DNA from: Clostridia bacterium
GTDB lineage: Bacteria; Bacillota; Clostridia; Oscillospirales; CAG-272
DNA length: 64,000 nucleotides
NCBI GenBank assembly: GCA_017415805.1
Contig: JAFQEC010000032.1
Span: forward strand, 1 to 64,000
Direction: 5' to 3'
Shown: piece after piece, positions 57,194 to 64,000 of the stretch
Layout: each line of letters begins with the position of its first letter
Position numbering within the stretch: the stretch's first letter is position 1
The notes under the pieces: generated by a model
Seen by the model: the letters and a program-made list of their open reading frames with translations, nothing else
Databases searched by the model: none
Told to the model about the DNA's origin: nothing
Program-made: the position numbers and the translations under genes

Positions 57194-59578
57194 ATGTGGA
57201 TCAAAAAAATCGGTGGGGGATTTGTGACGTTTGTGCTGTCGTGTTTTCTCGTCGCAACCCTCACCGCAACCGTTGCGGTGGCCGCAGGCGGCGTCTGGGC
57301 GGCGACGGCGCTGGACGGCGAGGTGGCCGAGGAGCTGTTCCTCATTGGGAGCACAGACCGCACCACGCGGCTGTATTACTACGACGAAAAGGGGAGGCCC
57401 ACAGAGCTTGTGAGTGACCGCATCAGCGGCTATGAGAACGCGCTCTACTGTCCGCTATCCGAGATGCCCGAGCATCTCAAAAATGCGTTTGTAGCGATCG
57501 AGGATAAGCGATTCTATGAGCACGGCGGTATCGACTGGGCGCGCACGGCCGCGGCGGTGCTGCGGTATCTGCGCGTACGTGACGGACAGTTCGGGGGATC
57601 GACCATCACACAGCAGCTGGTCAAAAACCTTACGGGGGAGAGCGAAAAAAGCGTTTCACGCAAGGTCAGCGAGCTGTTGCGCGCGGTCAAGGTGGAAAAA
57701 GAGCTTGGCAAAGAGGAGATTTTAGAGCAATATCTCAACGTGGTCAATCTGTCGGAGAATTGCTACGGGGTTCGCACGGCGGCGAACGCCTATTTTTCCA
57801 AGGAGCCCCGAGACCTCACACTGGCCGAGGCGGCGAGCATCGCCGCTATAACCAACAATCCCTCACGCTACAATCCCATCCGTCATCCGCAAAGCAATCG
57901 CGCACGGCGCGATCTGATTCTTTCGGAAATGTATGCACAGGGCATGATCGGCGAGCAGGAATACCGTACCGCGGTGGCCGAGGAGCTTGCGCTCACGGTC
58001 AACCGAGAAACGCTTTCGGGGCGAGTGAACTCCTGGTATGCCGATATGGTGGTGAGCGACGTGATCCGCGCTCTTTGCCGCGAGCGCGGCATGAGTGAGG
58101 CAACGGCAAGCCGACTCGTGTATTGTGGGGGGCTTCGTATCTACACCGCGATGAATCCCGAAATGCAACGCATCACAGAGGAATATTATGCGGATGAAGC
58201 GCATTTTCCGACGCATGGAGATGGAAAGCACGCGCAAAGCGCGATGCTGATCGTTGATCCGAAAAGCGGTGATATTCTGGCGGTCGCGGGCGCGATCGGC
58301 GAGAAGCGCTCCAACCGCATCCAGAATTTTGCCACAGACACCAAGCGCCCATCGGGATCGGTCATCAAGCCGCTTTCGGTGTACGCACCTGCTCTTGAAA
58401 AAAATCTCGTAACCTATGCCACGGTATTTGACGATGTGCCAAGGAATTTTCGGCAAAACGGCGCGCCCTGGCCGCGCAACTCACCCGATGTGTACCGCGG
58501 ACTGATCAATGTCAACACCGCACTCACACATTCGGTAAACACGGTCAGTGTTTCGCTGTATGAGCGCTTAGGCGGTGATGTATGCTATCGCTTTTTGCAC
58601 GATGAGCTGGGCTTTGTGTCCCTTTCGGAGCAGGGCGATCGCGGCGCGGCGGCGCTCGCCCTTGGGCAGCAGAGCGCAGGGGTCACGCTGCGCGAGACGG
58701 TGGGCGGCTATACGGCGCTTGCCAACGGCGGCGTTTACACGGGCACACGCAGCTTTTATAAGGTGGTGGACAGCAAGGGAGAGCTGCTTTTATCCGACGA
58801 GCCGCAAGAGAGGCGTGTGTTGGACGCTTCCAACGCGTCGATCCTGACGCTGATGCTGCGGCAGGTGGTGGAAAACGGCACGGGCAAGGCACTCACACTC
58901 AAAAAACAGATCGAAGTGGCAGGCAAGACCGGCACCTCGGGCAGGAGCTGCGATAAGTGGTTCGTGGGGTACACGCCCGAGCTGCTGGCGGGTGTTTGGT
59001 ATGGGCACGAATATCCGCAAGCGCTGACCGATATAAAGGGAAATCCCGCGCTTGCGATCTTCGATGCGGTGCTCGCCGATATCTATACGCAATCTCCCGC
59101 CAAGGCACGACGCTTTACCGTGTCCGAGGATGTGATCGCGGTGCGCTATTGCCGCGATTCGGGAAAGCTCCCGTGTGATGCCTGTCGATTTGATCCGCGC
59201 GGGAGTCGCATGGAGGTCGGATATTTCAAGCGAGGCACCGAGCCGCACGAGACCTGTGACCGACACGTGAAGATCCTGTATTGCGATCACGGTGGAGTCG
59301 CCACGCCCTTTTGCCCGGAGGAGGAGTGCCATACAACGGCACTGCTGCGCGTATCGCGCGTGTTCCCACGTCAGATCAAGGTGATGGATGCACCTTACAC
59401 CTATGGCGGTGCAATGCCAATAAGGGAACAATATTTCTCCTCTAATGAGCCATATTATGCTCTAAATTACGATTCCAAGCGATATTTTGGGGTAGAAATG
59501 GGGCTGTCGCCTTACAACCGCATCTGCCCCGTGCACACGGCGGATGACTTCTGGAGCGAGCGTGTTGAGATCGAGTAA
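57194..59578 (+). CDS. Class A penicillin-binding protein (PBP1A-type)
   Basis: Bifunctional peptidoglycan synthase of 794 residues. One N-terminal membrane anchor at about 8-32 is followed by a family 51 glycosyltransferase domain with catalytic Glu103 (AIEDKRFYEHGG) and GGSTITQQLVKNL. The transpeptidase domain has SVIK at 389-392, SVN at 447-449 and KTG at 578-580. The C-terminal 140 residues are Cys-rich (CRDSGKLPCDACRFDPRG, CDRHVKILYC, FCPEEECH), a feature of several clostridial PBP1 proteins, of unknown role. The start codon directly follows a terminator-like hairpin. Confidence 0.94.
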   Translation: MWIKKIGGGFVTFVLSCFLVATLTATVAVAAGGVWAATALDGEVAEELFLIGSTDRTTRLYYYDEKGRPTELVSDRISGYENALYCPLSEMPEHLKNAFVAIEDKRFYEHGGIDWARTAAAVLRYLRVRDGQFGGSTITQQLVKNLTGESEKSVSRKVSELLRAVKVEKELGKEEILEQYLNVVNLSENCYGVRTAANAYFSKEPRDLTLAEAASIAAITNNPSRYNPIRHPQSNRARRDLILSEMYAQGMIGEQEYRTAVAEELALTVNRETLSGRVNSWYADMVVSDVIRALCRERGMSEATASRLVYCGGLRIYTAMNPEMQRITEEYYADEAHFPTHGDGKHAQSAMLIVDPKSGDILAVAGAIGEKRSNRIQNFATDTKRPSGSVIKPLSVYAPALEKNLVTYATVFDDVPRNFRQNGAPWPRNSPDVYRGLINVNTALTHSVNTVSVSLYERLGGDVCYRFLHDELGFVSLSEQGDRGAAALALGQQSAGVTLRETVGGYTALANGGVYTGTRSFYKVVDSKGELLLSDEPQERRVLDASNASILTLMLRQVVENGTGKALTLKKQIEVAGKTGTSGRSCDKWFVGYTPELLAGVWYGHEYPQALTDIKGNPALAIFDAVLADIYTQSPAKARRFTVSEDVIAVRYCRDSGKLPCDACRFDPRGSRMEVGYFKRGTEPHETCDRHVKILYCDHGGVATPFCPEEECHTTALLRVSRVFPRQIKVMDAPYTYGGAMPIREQYFSSNEPYYALNYDSKRYFGVEMGLSPYNRICPVHTADDFWSERVEIE

Positions 59579-59587
59579 AGCAAAAAG

Positions 59588-59612
59588 CTCCCCACGGAAA
59601 ACCCGTGGGGAG
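59588..59612. terminator. Terminator between PBP1 and mnmA
   Basis: 10-bp stem CTCCCCACGG / CCGTGGGGAG with a 5-base loop. The better T-run is on the minus strand (CTTTTTG), so it mainly ends mnmA. Confidence 0.85.
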
Positions 59613-59623
59613 TCTCTCATTAT

Positions 59624-60658
59624 TTAGCGGATGATGCCGCCGCCGATCACATAATCGTCCTTGTAAAGAACCACCGATTGACCGGGGCAAACGGCGCGCT
59701 GTGCTTCTTCAAATTCCACCGTGAGCTCGTCATCACCCGTTTGCTCCACGCGTGCGGCGGCCGTCCGTGTGCCGTAGCGGATCTTGGCGCTCACGTGCAT
59801 GGGAGTGTCCATACGGTCAAACGGAATCAGATTGATGCTGTGTGCTACAAGGCGTTTGGAGAACAGCTCCGCATTCTCACCCAGCGTCACGGTATTTGCG
59901 GCGGCATCCTTGGCGATGACATAGATCGGATGCCCTGCGGCAAAGCCCAGCCCCTTGCGCTGGCCGATGGTGTAGCGGATGTGCCCCTCGTGCTCGCCCA
60001 GCACCCGACCGTCTGAGGAAAGGAGCTTGCCGTGCGCAAAATCCGTGCCGCGTGTGCGACGGATGAAGGCGGCGTAATCGCCGTCGGGAATGAAGCAGAT
60101 GTCCTGGCTGTCCTTGCGCGCCGCCATGGGGAAGTCCTTTTCCTGTGCGATGGCGCGCACCGCGTCTTTGTCAAGGCCACCGAGCGGAAGCTCCACACGC
60201 GCGAGCACGTCCTGCCCGAGTGTATAGAGCACGTAGCTCTGATCCTTCTGCGCGCAGGCGGCGGTGCGCAGCAGCATACGCCCATTTGTGCTTTTCTCAA
60301 TGCGCGCGTAGTGGCCTGTTGCCAGGCGGTCATAGCCCCGTTGCTTGGCATAATCGAACAATGCGCCGAATTTAACGGTGCGGTTGCAGGTCACGCAAGG
60401 GTTCGGGGTGAGCCCCGCCTCATAGGCGCGGATAAAGGGCTCCTTGACAAGCGCGTTAAAGAGATCGGCAAAGTCAGCCGTGTAATGCTCGATGCCAAGT
60501 GCGTGACAAAGCGCGGCGGCATCGTCGGCATCGCGGCTCGGCGCGTGCTCCAGCTGCATGGTCACACCTGCGGCACGCGCGTGGTGCTCGACCGAGAGCG
60601 CGGCGGCCACGGCGCTGTCCACGCCACCGCTCATGGCGATCAAAATGGCGTCATTCAT
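59624..60658 (-). CDS. mnmA: tRNA-specific 2-thiouridylase MnmA
   Basis: Adds sulfur to U34 of Lys, Glu and Gln tRNAs using ATP and a sulfur relay. The 344 residues show the PP-loop SGGVDS at 10-15, NPCVTCNRTVKFG with Cys91 (aligned to E. coli Cys102), and SQDICFIPDGDY with Cys188 (E. coli Cys199), and a C-terminal beta barrel. Length is normal. It overlaps trmL by eight bases and is transcribed with it. Confidence 0.96.
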   Translation of the reverse strand: MNDAILIAMSGGVDSAVAAALSVEHHARAAGVTMQLEHAPSRDADDAAALCHALGIEHYTADFADLFNALVKEPFIRAYEAGLTPNPCVTCNRTVKFGALFDYAKQRGYDRLATGHYARIEKSTNGRMLLRTAACAQKDQSYVLYTLGQDVLARVELPLGGLDKDAVRAIAQEKDFPMAARKDSQDICFIPDGDYAAFIRRTRGTDFAHGKLLSSDGRVLGEHEGHIRYTIGQRKGLGFAAGHPIYVIAKDAAANTVTLGENAELFSKRLVAHSINLIPFDRMDTPMHVSAKIRYGTRTAAARVEQTGDDELTVEFEEAQRAVCPGQSVVLYKDDYVIGGGIIR

Positions 60659-61163
60659 GGCTCAAATTCCAATCGTAGCGTGTGAGATTTCCGTTCTCCT
60701 TCAAACCCGCAAAGTCTTGCTGGCGCAGGATCTCATAGACCGCGACGGCGACCGAGTTGGAGAGGTTCAGGCTACGCAGCTGATCGCGCATCGGGATGCG
60801 CACGGCGGTGTCGGGGTGCTGCACCAGCAGCTCCTCGGGCAGCCCTGCGCTCTCCTTGCCGAACATGATGTATACCTCATCGGGGTAGGTGACGTCGGTG
60901 TGCTTGCGCGGTGCCTTGGTGGAGAAATAATAGATCTTGGCGCCCTCGTTGCGTGCAAAAAAGTCGTCAAGGCCGTCGTAGTAGGTAATATCGAGCTTGT
61001 CCCAGTAGTCCAGCCCCGCGCGCTTGAGCTTCTTGTCGTCGATGGTGAAGCCAAGGGGGCGGATGAGATGCAGAGAAGCACCCGTTGCGGCACAGGTACG
61101 GGCCACGTTGCCCGTGTTCTGTGGGATCTCGGGCTCAAAAAGAACGATATGAATATGGGGCAT
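60651..61163 (-). CDS. trmL: tRNA (cytidine/uridine-34-2'-O)-methyltransferase TrmL
   Basis: SPOUT methyltransferase of 170 residues that modifies the wobble ribose of Leu tRNAs. It starts PHIHIVLFEPEIPQNTGNVARTCAATGASLHLI and has IMFGKESAGLPEELL and IPMRDQLRSLNLSNSVAVAVYEILRQ, the knot signatures. GGAGG precedes the ATG on the minus strand. Both trmL and mnmA act on tRNA position 34, which fits the shared transcript. Confidence 0.95.
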   Translation of the reverse strand: MPHIHIVLFEPEIPQNTGNVARTCAATGASLHLIRPLGFTIDDKKLKRAGLDYWDKLDITYYDGLDDFFARNEGAKIYYFSTKAPRKHTDVTYPDEVYIMFGKESAGLPEELLVQHPDTAVRIPMRDQLRSLNLSNSVAVAVYEILRQQDFAGLKENGNLTRYDWNLSHE

Positions 61164-61192
61164 GGATCAAAACCTCCGAATATACTGCCTCT

Positions 61193-61221
61193 ATTATAGC
61201 GAATTGCACGCCATGTTTCAA
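61193..61221 (-). promoter_or_regulatory. Sigma-A promoter for trmL-mnmA
   Basis: On the minus strand TTGAAA (plus 61216-61221), 17 bases, TATAAT (plus 61193-61198). Confidence 0.88.
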
Positions 61222-61234
61222 GTGGCTTGAAACA
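61214..61234. promoter_or_regulatory. Inverted repeat over the trmL -35 box
   Basis: TGTTTCAAG-TGG-CTTGAAACA, perfect 9-bp arms, covering the -35 hexamer of trmL and lying upstream of secA. Candidate operator. Confidence 0.55.
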
Positions 61235-61282
61235 AATTGCAAATTTTTTCGTATTCGTATAGCAATTTTAAGAATAATGTTG

Positions 61283-61288
61283 TATAAT
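61283..61288 (+). promoter_or_regulatory. Probable -10 box of secA
   Basis: TATAAT preceded by GTTG; the -35 position 17 bases upstream reads only TAGCAA. The secA ATG with GGAGG follows 33 bases later. Confidence 0.55.
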
Positions 61289-61320
61289 AGACTTAATTAT
61301 TTTCAGATGCGGAGGAAACT

Positions 61321-64000
61321 ATGGGTCTGTTTCGCAAAATGTTTGGGTCTTACAGTGACCGTCAGATCAAAAAGCTACGCAAAATTGCAAATTCCATCGA
61401 GGAAAAGGCCGAAGAATACGCCGCCATGTCCAACGAGGAGCTGGCGCACGTAACCGTCGTGCTCAAGGAGCGTCTGGCCGCAGGTGAGACCCTGGAGGAT
61501 ATTCTGGTCGATGCCTTTGCCGCCGTGCGCGAGGCTGACGACCGTATTCTTGGAAAGCGCCCCTTTTACGTACAACTGCTCGGCGGTATCATCCTGCATC
61601 AGGGCCGTATTGCCGAGATGAAAACGGGTGAGGGTAAAACGCTGGTCGCCACCATGCCTGCCTACCTCAACGCACTTGCAGGAAAGGGTGTGCACGTGGT
61701 CACCGTCAACGATTATCTCGCACGCCGTGACAGCGAGGAGATGGGCCGCGTTTACGCCTTCATGGGCCTCTCCACGGGGCTTGTGGTGCACGGACTCTCG
61801 TCGGCCGAGAAGCGTGCGGCCTACAATGCCGATATTACCTACGGCACCAACAACGAGTTCGGATTTGACTACCTGCGTGATAACATGGTGGTCTATAAGA
61901 AGGATATGGTCCAGCGCGGCCACAATTTCGCCATCGTGGACGAGGTGGACTCCATTCTCATCGACGAGGCACGCACGCCTCTGATCATTTCGGGCGCGGG
62001 CGAGCAGCCTACCGACCTGTACGACCGTGCCAACAGCCTTGTGCGCAATATGACCAAGCAGGTGCGCAAGGAGGTTGACAACAAAGAGGCCACCGACGAG
62101 GTCGAGGCCGATTATCTGGTGGACGAGAAGGCGCGCCACACCATCCTCACGCCCCGCGGCGTGAAGCGCGCAGAGGAATTCTTCGGTATTGAGAACCTCT
62201 CCGACCCCGAAAACTCGGAGCTCGCGCACCACATCAATCAGGCCATTCACGCCTGGGGCGCGATGCGCCGCGACGTGGACTACGTGGTCAACGAGAACGG
62301 CGTGATGATCGTGGATGCCTTCACGGGCCGTATCATGCCCGGCCGCCGTTACTCCAACGGTCTGCATCAGGCCATCGAGGCCAAGGAGGGTGTGAAGGTT
62401 CAAAAGGAGAACCGCACGCTTGCCACCATCACCTTCCAGAACTATTTCCGTATGTACGGCAAGCTCTCGGGCATGACGGGTACGGCACTCACCGAGGAGA
62501 CCGAGTTCCGCGAGATCTACGCGCTGGACGTGGTGGAGGTGCCCACCAACCGCCCGATGATCCGCGTGGATCACAACGACGTGGTGTATATCAACACCAA
62601 GGCCAAGATCGACGCCATCGTGGCACAGGTGGCCGCTTGCTATGAGAAGGGACAGCCCGTTCTTGTGGGTACGGTGAGCGTGGATAAATCCGAGGAGCTC
62701 TCGGCACGCTTGCGCCGTGAGGGCATTCCGCACAACGTGCTCAACGCCAAGCACCACGAGCGTGAGGCCGAGATCGTGGCACAGGCAGGTAAATTCGGCG
62801 CGGTGACCATTTCCACCAATATGGCGGGGCGCGGTACCGATATTATGCTGGGCGGCAACCCCGAATTTTTGGCGAAAAACGAAATGCGTAAGCAGGGCGT
62901 GCCCGAGGAGCTGATTGCAATGGCTGCGGGCACGGCCGATATCGAGGACGGGGAGCTGCGCGCCGCGCGCGAGCGCTTCCATGAACTCCAAAAGCATTTC
63001 AAGGAACAGATCGCGCCCGAGGCCGAGCGCGTACGCGCCGCAGGCGGCCTGTATATTCTCGGCACCGAGCGGCACGAGAGCCGCCGTATCGACAACCAGC
63101 TCCGTGGCCGATCGGGCCGTCAGGGTGACCCCGGCGAATCGCGCTTTTTCCTGTCGTTGGAGGACGATCTCATGCGTTTGTTCGGCGCGATGCGTATTCA
63201 GAATATGGTTACGCGCCTTGGCATCCCCGAGGACCAGCCCATCAACGCGCGCATTCTTTCCAATTCCATTGAGGGGGCGCAAAAGCGTATTGAGGATCAG
63301 AACTTCAAGCGCCGCAAGTACGTGCTGACCTACGATGACGTGATGAATCAGCAGAGAAACCTCATTTACAGCCAGCGCCTGGAGGTGCTCAACGGTGAGG
63401 ATATCTCCGCAACCATTCTTGCCATGCTCCGCAGCTCGGTGGAGGAGACGGTGTATTCCTTCGTTTCGGGGGATGACACCGAGCTCTGGAATCTTACGGG
63501 GCTGGAAGGGCATTATAAGGGCTTTTTGCTCAACAGCGGCGATCTCGCGCTCGACACCTTTGATGCCAAGCACGTCAAGCCCGATGACATCGTGGAGCGT
63601 ATCGTTGAGAAGGCCGAGGCACGCTACCGCGAGAAGGAGGAGCTCTTTGGCGCCGAGGTGTTCGGTGAGGTTCAGCGCTCGATCCTCTTGCAGACCGTGG
63701 ACCGTCACTGGATGGAGCACATCGACACGATGGACGATCTCAAGGAGAGCATCGGCTTGCAGGCCTACGCACAGCGCGACCCCGTGAACGAGTACCGCTT
63801 GCAGGGCTCGGATATGTTCGACGCGATGGTGGCCAATATCCGCGAGGAAACGGTACGCACCGTTCTCTCGGTCGTGCCGCGCACACAGCCGATCCGGCGC
63901 GTGCAGGTGGCAAAGCCCTTGCAGGAGTCCTTTGCGGGCGCGAAGGGTGCGGCCGCCAAGAAAACGATCGTGGTGCGCAAGGCCGAAAAGGTTGGCCGCA
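61321..64000 (+). CDS. secA: Protein translocase subunit SecA, 3' end outside window
   Basis: ATPase motor that pushes preproteins through SecYEG. The reading frame starts MGLFRKMFGSYSDRQIKKLRKI at the ATG after GGAGG and stays open to the window edge (893 codons), so the C-terminus and any zinc-binding tail are cut off. Walker A is MKTGEGKT at 100-107, followed by VNDYLARRDSEEMG, TYGTNNEFGFDYLRDNM, the DEAD-type VDEVDSILIDEARTPLIISG, and STNMAGRGTDIMLGGN with QLRGRSGRQGDPGESRFFLSLEDDLM. Length so far equals nearly the whole protein. One SecA is in the window; no SecA2 sign is seen. Confidence 0.97.
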   Translation, partial: MGLFRKMFGSYSDRQIKKLRKIANSIEEKAEEYAAMSNEELAHVTVVLKERLAAGETLEDILVDAFAAVREADDRILGKRPFYVQLLGGIILHQGRIAEMKTGEGKTLVATMPAYLNALAGKGVHVVTVNDYLARRDSEEMGRVYAFMGLSTGLVVHGLSSAEKRAAYNADITYGTNNEFGFDYLRDNMVVYKKDMVQRGHNFAIVDEVDSILIDEARTPLIISGAGEQPTDLYDRANSLVRNMTKQVRKEVDNKEATDEVEADYLVDEKARHTILTPRGVKRAEEFFGIENLSDPENSELAHHINQAIHAWGAMRRDVDYVVNENGVMIVDAFTGRIMPGRRYSNGLHQAIEAKEGVKVQKENRTLATITFQNYFRMYGKLSGMTGTALTEETEFREIYALDVVEVPTNRPMIRVDHNDVVYINTKAKIDAIVAQVAACYEKGQPVLVGTVSVDKSEELSARLRREGIPHNVLNAKHHEREAEIVAQAGKFGAVTISTNMAGRGTDIMLGGNPEFLAKNEMRKQGVPEELIAMAAGTADIEDGELRAARERFHELQKHFKEQIAPEAERVRAAGGLYILGTERHESRRIDNQLRGRSGRQGDPGESRFFLSLEDDLMRLFGAMRIQNMVTRLGIPEDQPINARILSNSIEGAQKRIEDQNFKRRKYVLTYDDVMNQQRNLIYSQRLEVLNGEDISATILAMLRSSVEETVYSFVSGDDTELWNLTGLEGHYKGFLLNSGDLALDTFDAKHVKPDDIVERIVEKAEARYREKEELFGAEVFGEVQRSILLQTVDRHWMEHIDTMDDLKESIGLQAYAQRDPVNEYRLQGSDMFDAMVANIREETVRTVLSVVPRTQPIRRVQVAKPLQESFAGAKGAAAKKTIVVRKAEKVGR

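Noticed and set aside
1-64000. CRISPR arrays, tRNA or rRNA genes, insertion sequences, integrases
   Set aside because: No regularly spaced repeats, cloverleaf-type sequence, transposase-like protein or terminal repeats were seen on reading both strands by eye; short degenerate elements could be missed.

Overview
The window reads as one chromosomal segment of a member of the Bacillota, most likely an uncultured gut-type Clostridia. The evidence is a set of conserved Firmicutes gene orders (dnaK-dnaJ-prmA-rsmE; miaB-ricA/ylbF-mutS-mutL; nusB-xseA-xseB-ispA-tlyA-argR-recN; murB-whiA-dnaE), a YlbF/RicA-type protein, WhiA, a SpoVB-like flippase, single-chain glycyl-tRNA synthetase, type GTP PEP carboxykinase, and many near-consensus sigma-A promoters (almost all with an exact 17-base spacer) and hairpin-T terminators. 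Codon use is GC-rich, which leaves long spurious open frames antisense to the real genes. No rRNA, tRNA, CRISPR array, transposase or integrase is visible. The window is nearly all core genome; both ends cut genes (dnaK at the left, secA at the right).

Layout. 1-3.4 kb: end of the heat-shock operon dnaK(partial)-dnaJ-prmA. 3.5-10.0 kb: rsmE, a PucR/CdaR-type regulator, an S41 protease with an unusual cytoplasmic N-terminal domain, greA, lysS and an unknown membrane-anchored protein. 10.2-20.6 kb: a long operon for tRNA modification and mismatch repair plus TldD/TldE (miaB-ricA-mutS-mutL-tgt-tldD-tldE). 20.6-26.9 kb: argS-yebC, a flippase, an NhaC-type antiporter, rplS. 27.0-30.5 kb (minus): pckG and a SpoVB-like flippase. 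30.6-39.8 kb: a cytidylate-kinase-like gene, rubredoxin, then a ten-gene operon from nusB to recN that includes a TsaD paralogue and nadK. 39.9-42.9 kb: glyS, then a self-contained three-gene cassette (HprK-like kinase, PqqD-like protein, S24/S26-like peptidase). 42.9-43.8 kb: a small AT-rich island with an XRE regulator and a divergent, frameshifted SLOG-family gene, separated by three related operator-like palindromes. 43.8-51.0 kb (minus): an apparent seven-gene operon coaE-lytic transglycosylase-M18 aminopeptidase-prfA-sua5-parC-like-small membrane protein. 51.1-59.6 kb: HAD phosphatase-murB-whiA-dnaE-PBP1. 59.6-61.2 kb (minus): trmL-mnmA. 61.3 kb to end: secA (partial).

How the genes work together: most are housekeeping for protein folding, ribosome and tRNA maturation (prmA, rsmE, miaB, tgt, sua5, mnmA, trmL, tlyA), DNA repair and replication (mutSL, recN, xseAB, dnaE, parC), isoprenoid and peptidoglycan supply (ispA, PAP2-like, murB, PBP1, flippases) and secretion (secA). 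The parts that stand out are the HprK/PqqD/S26 cassette, the XRE-SLOG island with its operator array, several inverted repeats placed on promoter elements (pckG, nusB, trmL/secA), a terminator whose 3' arm supplies the Shine-Dalgarno sequence of PBP1, and departures from the usual Firmicutes neighbourhoods (no dxs after ispA, no spoIVB-spo0A after recN, no rapZ-yvcK before whiA).
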